NCBI RefSeq assembly: GCF_937616625.2
Contig: NC_065572.1
Span: forward strand, 40,265,653-40,329,652
Length of the DNA: 64,000 nt
Reading direction: 5' to 3'
Source of the DNA: Mercurialis annua
Taxonomy: Eukaryota > Streptophyta > Magnoliopsida > Malpighiales > Euphorbiaceae
The notes below the pieces were generated by a model. It was not told the DNA's origin. It searched no databases and saw only the letters and a list, made by a program, of their open reading frames with translations. The position numbers and the translations under genes are program-made. Each line of letters starts with the position of its first letter. The stretch's first letter is position 1. Of this stretch, positions 56,790 through 64,000 are shown piece after piece.

Positions 56790-57177
56790 GTTTGACTTAT
56801 ATCGCTAAAAAGGTGAAACGTTTGGTTTTGTTTTGTAACGTTTGTCTTAAATCGCTAAAAAAGTGAAACGTTTGGATTGGTTTCATAACATTTTAAATGT
56901 TTGGCTTAAATCGCTAAAAAGGTGAAACGTTTGGATTTGTTTTGTAATGATTGAAAACATTTGGCTTAAATCGCTAAAAAGGTGAAACATTTGATTTGTT
57001 TCGTAAGGGTTGTAAACGTTTGGCTTATATCGCTAAAAAGGTGAAACGTATGGATTTGTTTCGTAACGTTCGTAAATGTTTGGCTTAAATCGCTAAAAAT
57101 GTGAAACGATTGGATTGGTTTTGTAACGTTTGGCTTAAATCGCTAAAAATGTGAAACGTTTGGATTTTTTTCAAAAC
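56790..57177 (+). repeat. Satellite, plus orientation
   Basis: Plus monomers between two AAACGTTT switch points (56786-56793 and 57174-57181). Confidence 0.88.
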
Positions 57178-58040
57178 GTTTCACCCTTTTAGCGATTTAA
57201 GCTAAACGTTTTCAAATGTTACGAAACAAATCCAAACGTTTCACCTTTTTAGCGATATAACCAAAACGTTTAAAATGTTACGAAACAATTCCAAACGTCC
57301 AAATGTTTACAAACGTTACGAAACAAAACCACACGTTTCACCTTTTTAGCTATTTAAGTCAAACGTTTACAAATGTTACGAAACAAATCCAAATGTTTCC
57401 CATTTTTAGCGATCGAAGCCAAACATTTAAAACGTTACAAAACCAATCCAAACGTTTAAAACGTTACGAAACAAATCCAAACGTTTCATGTTTCACCTTT
57501 TTAGCGATTTAAGCCAAACGTTTACAAACGTTATGAAACCAATCCGAACGTTTCACATTTTTAGTGATTTAAGCCAAACGTTTATAACTGTTACGAAACA
57601 AATTCAAAGATTTCACCTTTTTTGCAATTTAAGCCACACATTTACAAATGTTACGAAACAAATCCAAAAGTTTCACCTTTTTAGCGATTTAAGCCAAACG
57701 TTTAAAACGTTATGAAACAAAACCAAACATTTCACCTTTTTAGCGATTTAAGCCAAATGTTTACAAACATTATGAAACAAATCCAAATGTTTCACCTTTT
57801 TAGCGATTTAAGCGAAACGTTTAAAACGTTACAAAACAAAACCAAACGTTTCACCTTTTTAGCTATTTAAGCCAAACGTTTTGAAACAAAACCAAACGTT
57901 TCACTCTTTTAGCAATTTAAGCACAAATTTTACTAACGTTGCAAAACCAATCCAAACGTTTAAAACGTTACGAAACAAATTCAAATGTTTCCCCTTTTTA
58001 ACGATTTAAGCCAAACATTTACAAACGTTACGAAACAAAC
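57178..58040 (-). repeat. Satellite, minus orientation
   Basis: Minus monomers between AAACGTTT switch points at 57174-57181 and 58037-58044. The frames 57303-57512 and 57488-57715 are repeat translations. Confidence 0.89.
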
Positions 58041-58579
58041 GTTTGGCTTAAATCAATAAAAATGTGAAACGTTTGGATTTTTTTCGTAAAGTTTGTAAAC
58101 ATTTTGTTTAAATTGCTAAAAAGGTGAAATGTTTGGATTTGTTTCTTAACGTTTGTAAACATTTGGCTTAAATCACTAAAAATATAAAACGTTTCGATTT
58201 ATTTCGTAATGTTCTTAACGTTTTAAACGTTTGGATTGGTTTCGTAACGTTTGTAAACGTTTATCTTAGATCGCTAAAAAGATAAAACGTTTGGATTGGT
58301 TTCGTAACATTTACAAACGTTTGTCTTAAATTGCTAAAGAGGGGAAACATTTTGATTTGTTTTGTAACGTTTGTAAACGTTTGGCTTCAATCATTGAAAA
58401 GGGAAAACGCTTGGATATGTTTCGTAACGTCTTAAACGTTTTGATTTGTTTCCTAAAAAGGTGAAACGTTAGGATTTCTTTCGTGACGTTTTAAATGTTT
58501 CAATTTAATTCGTAATATTTGTAAACGTTTGGATTAAATTGCTAAAAAGTGTAAATGTTTAGTTTTGTTTCGTAAACAA
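58041..58579 (+). repeat. Satellite, plus orientation
   Basis: Diverged plus monomers ending at an inverted repeat TTTCGTAA and TTACGAAA, separated by ACAAACG (58569-58590 region). Confidence 0.88.
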
Positions 58580-59100
58580 ACGTTACGAAATAATCAAAAC
58601 GTTTAACCTTTTTAGCGTTTCAACTTTTTAGCTATTTAAGCCAAACATTTAAAACGTTACGAAACCAATCCAAACGTTTAAAACGTTATGAAACAAATCC
58701 AAACGTTTAATATTTTTAGCGATTGAAGCGAAACTTACAAACGTTACAAAACAAATCCAAACATTTAAAACATTACAAACAATTTAAACGTTTCCCCTTT
58801 TTATAAATTTAAGCCAAACATTTAAAACTTTATGAAACCAATCCAAATATTTCAAACAAATCCAAACGTTTCACCTTTTTAGCGAATTAAGCCAAACGAT
58901 TACAAACGTTACGAAATAAATCCAAACGTTTCACCTTTTTAGCAATTTTAGCCAAATGTTTACAAACATTACAAAACAAACGTTTCCCCTTTTTAGCAAT
59001 TTAAGCCAAACATTTACAAACATTACGAAACAAATCCAAACATTTCACAATTTTATAGATTTAAGCCAAACGTTTACAAATGTTACGAAACAAATCCAGA
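58580..59100 (-). repeat. Satellite, minus orientation
   Basis: Diverged minus monomers. The frame 58956-59195 crosses the switch to plus at about 59100 and changes repeat peptide there, which confirms it is not a real protein. Confidence 0.88.
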
Positions 59101-61886
59101 CTTTTTTTCGTAACGTTTTAAACGTATGGTTTCAATCACTAAAAAAGTTAAATGTTTGGATTTGTTTTGTAACATTTGTAAACGTTTGGTTTTAATTGCT
59201 AAAAAGGGGAAACATTTGGTTTTTATTCGTACCGGTTTGCTTGGTTTCGTTACGTTTTAAACGTTTCAATTGGTTTAGATTTATTTAATTAATAAAAAGG
59301 TGAAACTTTAGATTTATTTCGTAACGTTTTAAACGTTTGGATTGGTTTCGTAATGTTTTAAATTTTTGGCTTAAATCGCTTAAAATGTGAAACATTTGGA
59401 TTTGTTTCGTAACATTTGGTTGAAATTGCTAAAAAGGGGAAACATTTGGATTAGTTTTGTAACGTTTGTAAATGTTTGGCTTAATTTGCTAAAAAGATGA
59501 AAGGTTTGGATTTATTTCGTAACGTTTGTAATCGTTTGGCTTAATTCACTAAAAAGGTGAAACGTTTGGATTTATTTCGTAATGTTTGTAATCGTTTGGC
59601 TTAATTCGCTAAAAAGGTGAAACGTTTGGATTTGTTTTGTAACGTTTGGGCTGGTTTTATAACGTTTTAAATGTTTCGCTTAAATTGATAAAAAGGGAAA
59701 ACGTTTGGATTGTTTCGTAACGTTTTAAATGTTTGTTTTTGTTTCGTAACGTTTGTAAACGTTTGGTTTAAATTGCTAAAAAGGGGAAACGTTTAATTTG
59801 TTTCATAACGTTTTAAACGTTTGGCCTAAATCGCTCAAAATGTGAAACGTTTGGATTTGTTTCGTAACGTTTGTAAACATTTGGCTTAAATCGCTAAAAA
59901 GGGGAAACGTTTGGTTTTGTTTCGTAACGGTTGTAAACGTTTGGCTTCAATCGCTAGGCTTAAGTCGCTAAAAAGGTGAAACATTTGGATTTGTTTCGTA
60001 ACGTTTGTAAATATTAGGATTTGTTTCATAATGCTTTAAACGTTTGAATTTGTTTCGTTACGTTTTAAACGTTTGGATTTGTTTCGTAACGCTTTAAATT
60101 TTTGGATTTGTTTCATCACGTTTTAAACGTTTGGATTTGTTTCGTAACGCTTTAAACGTTTGGATAAAAATGATAAATGTTTAAAACAAATCGAAACATT
60201 TCACCTTTTTAGCGATTGTAAACGCTTGGCTTAAATTACTAGAAAGGGGAAACGTTTGGATTTGTTTCGTAACATTTGTAAACGTTTGGCTTAAATCGCT
60301 GAAAATGTGAAACGTTTGGATTTGTTTCGCAACGTTTGTTAGCATTTGGCTTAAATCGCTAAAAAGGTGAAACGTTTGGATTTGTTTCGTAACATTTTAA
60401 ACGTTTGGATTGGTTTCGTAAAGTTTTAAACGTTTAGCTTAAATCGCTAAAAAGGTGAAACCTGCCAAATGCTTAAAACGTTACGAAACGAATCCAAACG
60501 TTTAAAACTTTACAAAATAAATCCAAACATTTCACCTTTTTAGTGATTTAAATGTTTCGTAACGTTTGGTTTAAATTTCTAAAAATGTGAAACGTTTGAA
60601 TTTGTTTTGTAACGTTTGTAAATGTTTTGCTTATTCGCTAAAAAGGTGAAACGTTTGTATTTGTTTCGTAATATTTTAAACCTTTGGATTGGTTTTGTAA
60701 TGTTTTACATGTACGGCTTAAATCACTAAAAAGGGGAAACGTTTGGATTGGTTTCTTAACGTTTTAAACGTTTGGATTTAATCGCTAAAAAGGTGAAACA
60801 TTTGGATTTGTTTCGCAACGTTTGAAAAAGTTTAGCTTAAATCGATAAAAATGTGAAACGTTTGGATTTGTTTCTTAATATTTTAGACGTTTGGATTCGT
60901 TTCGTAACGTTTGTAAACGTTTGCATTCAATCTCTAAACAGGTGAAACGTTTGGTTTTGTTTCGTAATGTTTTAAACGTTTGGCTTAAATCGCTAAATAG
61001 GTGAAATGTTTGGAGTTGTTTCATAACGTTTGTAAACATTTGGCTTAAATTGGTAACGAGGTGAAACGTTTGGATTTTTTCTTAAGTTTTGGCTTAAATC
61101 GCTAAAAAGGTGAAATTTCTGGATTTGTTTTGTAACGTTTGGCTAAAATCGCTAAAAATGTTAAAAGTTTGGATTTGTTTCGTAGCATTTGTAAACATTT
61201 GGCTTAAATCGCTAAAAAAAGTGAAACGTTTGGATTTGTTTCGTAGCGTTTGTAAACATTTATCTTAAATCGTTGAAAAGGTGAAACATTTGGATTTGTT
61301 CCGTAACGTTTTTGGTTTCGTAACGTTTGTAAACGTTTGTCTTAAATCTCTAAAAAGGTGAAACGTTTTGATTTGTTTCGTAATGTTCTAAACATTTGGA
61401 TTGGTTTTGTAACGTTTTAAACATTTGACTTAAATTGCTAAAAAGAGAAAATGTTTGGATTTGTTTCATAAAGTTTGTAAACGTTTGGCTTAAATTTCTA
61501 AAAAGGTGAAACGTTTGGATTGGTTTCGTAACGTTTTATACGTTTGGCTTAAATCACTAAAAAGGTGAAACGCTTGGTTTTGTTTTGTAACGTTTGTAAA
61601 CGTTTGGCTTAAATTGCTAAAAAGGGGAAACGTTTGGATTTGTTTCATAACGTTTGTAAACGTTTGGCTTAAATGGCTAAAAAGGTTAAGCGTTTCGATT
61701 TGTTTCGTAACGCTTTAAACATTTGGATTGGTTTCGTGACGTTTTAAACGTTTGAATTTTTTTCGTAACATTTTAAACGTTTGGATTTGATTCGTAAAGT
61801 ATCAAACGTTTGGCATATATCGCTAAAAAGGTGAAACGATTGGATTTGTTTCGTAATATTTTAAACGTTTGAATTTGTTTCGTAAC
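59101..61886 (+). repeat. Satellite, mainly plus, with two short minus inserts
   Basis: About 2.8 kb of diverged plus monomers and half-monomers. Short minus segments lie at about 60183-60213 and 60468-60550. Around 60000-60170 the half-monomer with GTTTGGATTTG recurs with few ATCGC-containing units. The array stops abruptly at CGTAAC (61881-61886). Confidence 0.88.
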
Positions 61887-62257
61887 TGATAACTTGCCAA
61901 AAGGCGGCGACTCCTTGATCCAGTGGTGGCTTCACAATCGTATCTGAAAGGCACAATACAACCGTTAGAAGGGCGCCGGAAGGGGACTCCGGCAAACCGC
62001 TCCGACAGTCAAGTCAATAGGTATTTTAGTGAGAGAAAGAATAAGACGTGAATAAGAGTTTTTTGTTGGGAGATAAAGAGAATTAACCTATTTACCTACT
62101 TTTTCTTAGCCTTTTATACTATGTCTTTGTTCCTCTTTGTCTGGGCCGACAAGTCTGATTTCATTATCTTTGTCTGTGCAGATATTGTTTGGAATGTCAG
62201 GGTACTTTCTGACATATTTGTCTTTGTAATCAGTGAAAGGTAAACCCGGACAAAGCC

Positions 62258-62430
62258 GAGATGATGTTGCGATGTATGTTGCTCGGTGTATCCGAGATGG
62301 TGTTGCTATGTGTTTTACTCGTCTCACCGAGGTGGTCTTGTGGTGTGTCTTACTCGGTTGAGCTGAGATGGTGTTGTGGTGTGTCTTACTCGGTTGAGCC
62401 CAGATGGTGTTGTGGTGTGTCTTACTCGGT
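62258..62430 (+). repeat. Minisatellite of about 36 bases (GAGATGGTGTTG..TACTCGG)
   Basis: Four to five imperfect copies of a unit around GAGATGGTGTTGTGGTGTG and CTTACTCGG. The last two full copies start at 62360 and 62396, 36 bases apart; earlier copies are longer and more diverged. The frame 62261-62485 is a translation of this repeat. Confidence 0.85.
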
Positions 62431-62701
62431 TTATGTTCTATTTTTTAGATTGTTCATCTGTGTTGTTATCACAAGTCCCCCCTAGTTTGTTCGGATATTT
62501 ATGTCCGAGTTTTGTTTGATTTGGTATTTCTTGCTTGCTCGGTTTTGATCTTGCTCCGTCATCTCTTGGGTGTCTTTTGAATTGCTTTCTTATCTGATAC
62601 GTTTCGATGACACGTGTCTTTCATTTAATTCTTCCTGTTGACATCTGTTATCCACTAGCACATATATTGAGGCGTCGTTTTAGTTGCCCCGCTTCAGTTT
62701 C

Positions 62702-62709
62702 TATAAAAA
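62702..62709 (+). promoter_or_regulatory. Probable TATA box upstream of the gag/ORF1-like frame
   Basis: TATAAAAA in TTCTATAAAAACCCTC lies about 270 bases before the ATG at 62973. A CT-rich leader (62720-62920) follows, typical of plant pol II transcript starts and 5' untranslated regions. The frame in the leader (62725-62919) is just this pyrimidine-rich sequence. Confidence 0.6.
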
Positions 62710-62972
62710 CCCTCATTTTTTCCTTTGCTTAGTTTTCTTTTTCCTTTCTTTGCTCTCGTTTCTTTCTTTTCTTTGCTTTGTTGGGGTCTACTTTCCTACT
62801 TTCGAAGATTTTCATCAGTAAGTTCTTCTTTTTCCTTTGTTTTGATCTTGTTTATTGTTATTTCTTCATCTTTTTTTCGTTTGTTCTTCGTGTTCTTGAG
62901 TGTTTGCTTTCTGGGTTAGTATAGTTGGGTGATTTGATTCATTTAGAGTTGTTTTTTCATCTCGGTTGAATA

Positions 62973-63924
62973 ATGTCGTATGAGGAGGATTCCCATAATG
63001 ATTTTTTGGACGTTTACGATGATGGTGAGGGTGAGCCGGATGAGTGTACTTCGAGAGGGAATAAATCTGAGGCCGAGCGATCTGACTCGGCCAAGGGAGG
63101 GTCCGTTGACCTTCCCTGGATAAATAAGGTAGAAGAAGTTGGTTTCTCAGAAGCGACCTCTTCTGTTAAGCCAAGGCGAGTGAGGATGGAAACTACTTTT
63201 GCCGAGCTGAACCAGGGATATCTGGATTATCTTCTTTCTCAGATAAATTTACGTGAGGGGTATCGGTTTGCACTGTCTCCTCCCGGTCTGACAATAAACA
63301 CCCCGGTTGATCCTTATTTTATAGTAATAAGCGTAGAACACCTTCATTCTGGTGTCCGCATTCCCCTTCAGGCCGACTTAGTGGCCTTTTTGAAATTTTA
63401 TAACATGTCTCTTAGTCAGTTTCACCCAAATGGCATTAGGCACTTTCTTTGTCTTCGTCGGTTGTGTATCGACATAAGATTCCTTTCTCGGTTGAGTTTT
63501 TTGCTAGTATTTATGGTCTTATCTTTGGCGGTGCTTATGATTTTTCTACCTTCAAAATTCTTAAGTCCGAGCCTAGGCATGTTAAAGAGAAAGTATCTAC
63601 CTCGGTTAAGAGGTTTAGGGAAGATTGGTTTCGGATTCGTCACCCTACTGCCTTCGCCGACCTGCCTCGTCGGTGGTTGTGCACATCTCCCGTGACCTTT
63701 TTGAGACGGGACGCTGCTGGGAATGAGAACCATGTACTTCTCCAGGACGTTTTGAAGACGACTGGTCATATAAATACTTATACCCTCATACCGAAACTGC
63801 CTATTGCTAAGTTTGACCCGAAGCGGGAAGGTTGTTCTCGGTATTTGTTTTCTACTTGGTTTTTCCTTTGTATTACCTTGTATTGTTCTGTTGTTCTTAT
63901 TGGTTTTTTTTTTCGGTTTTGCAG
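62973..63924 (+). pseudogene. Retroelement gag/ORF1-like protein (plant 'putative gypsy type transposon' family), frameshifted, partial
   Basis: The ATG at 62973 follows a TATA box and leader. The first ~90 residues are acidic and low-complexity; then comes a region with HSGVRIPLQADLVAFLKFYN followed by MSLSQFHPNG, which resembles the N-terminal domain of plant transposon proteins of the PF04195 type. That frame loses similarity after about 63450, and the sensible continuation is in another frame (PFSVEFFASIYGLI, then WFRIRHPTAFADLPRRWLC), so there is a one-base-type frameshift at about 63446-63460. A likely intron follows (63831-63924, GT..TTTTGCAG), after which MTVFNVARRK continues beyond the window. 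The family assignment is from memory of its pattern. Confidence 0.6.
63831..63924 (+). other. Candidate intron in the ORF1-like gene
   Basis: A T-rich stretch begins GTTGTTCTCG after AAG and ends with a long T tract and TTTTGCAG. Splicing here keeps the downstream frame open (VFNMTVFNVARRKGDG) to the window end; the alternative donor at 63841 would hit a stop. No transcript evidence is available. Confidence 0.45.
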
Positions 63925-64000
63925 TGTTTAATATGACTGTTTTCAACGTTGCTAGACGAAAAGGTGATGGTGTGGCTGCCAAGAACTCGTCATCTGCCGA

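Larger units (their letters stand above)
61887..64000 (+). mobile_element. Left end of another transposable element, cut by the window edge
   Basis: Unique sequence begins TGATAACTTGCC immediately after satellite and is much more GC-rich near its start (GGGCGCCGGAAGGGG region). A TATA box, a pyrimidine-rich leader and a retroelement-like reading frame follow in order, all on the plus strand. The TG start suggests a 5' LTR of a retrotransposon, but no LTR end or primer site can be pinned before the frame, and the right end is outside the window. The element type is therefore open. Confidence 0.65.

Noticed and set aside
62725..62919. Hydrophobic 64-codon frame as a membrane peptide
   Set aside because: It is the CT-rich leader upstream of the ORF1-like start, and its Phe/Ser/Leu content follows from base composition.
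63422..63982. 186-codon minus-strand frame at the right edge
   Set aside because: It is antisense to the ORF1-like gene, whose plus-strand reading has recognisable protein character and promoter context.
1..64000. tRNA, rRNA or telomeric repeats
   Set aside because: I saw no TTTAGGG arrays, no tRNA-like cloverleaf with A and B boxes and no rDNA sequence. The only tRNA-related sequences are retroelement primer sites.

Overview
This window holds no ordinary protein-coding gene. It looks like plant (angiosperm) heterochromatin. About 57% (roughly 36.4 kb in four blocks) is one AT-rich satellite with a 60-base monomer, and the rest is transposable elements inserted into it. The plant assignment rests on a Ty1/copia element of plant type, Ty3/gypsy-like LTRs that start TGTAATACCCC and end GGATCGTGACA, a primer-binding site for plant initiator tRNA-Met, and a Mutator-like element with a 9-base target duplication. 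I cannot name the species.

Layout. 1-13992: satellite in a single orientation, organised as about 2.8-kb higher-order repeats. Three successive copies (1861-4650, 4651-7440, 7441-10230) are exactly or almost exactly 2790 bases long and nearly identical; older diverged copies lie on both sides. 13993-26917: a decayed Ty1/copia retrotransposon (target duplication TTTGT). Its integrase is split by a 3.86-kb solo LTR of gypsy type (18417-22279), which itself carries a 757-base Mutator-like MITE (18997-19753). Its 3' LTR carries an inverted fragment of another LTR element. 26918-36654: older satellite that repeatedly switches strand. 36655-46226: a 9.57-kb LTR element (target duplication GTTTC) with intact ends and primer site but no recognisable gag-pol, so a LARD-like non-autonomous element. 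46227-47780: satellite. 47781-50743: a second gypsy-type solo LTR. 50744-61886: satellite with many strand switches. 61887-64000: the start of another element, cut by the window edge, with a TATA box, a minisatellite and a gag-like or ORF1-like reading frame that is frameshifted and probably has an intron.

How it fits together. Removing each element restores the satellite across its insertion site, so the satellite is the host sequence. The inferred order is satellite; then copia, the LARD-like element and the solo LTR at 47.8 kb; then the solo LTR inside copia; then the MITE inside that LTR. The left array is being homogenised by kilobase-scale tandem duplication. The right arrays are older and rearranged, with strand switches that often fall on the palindrome AAACGTTT found in every monomer. 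Most open reading frames here come from the repeat itself, because 60 is a multiple of 3, and are not genes.
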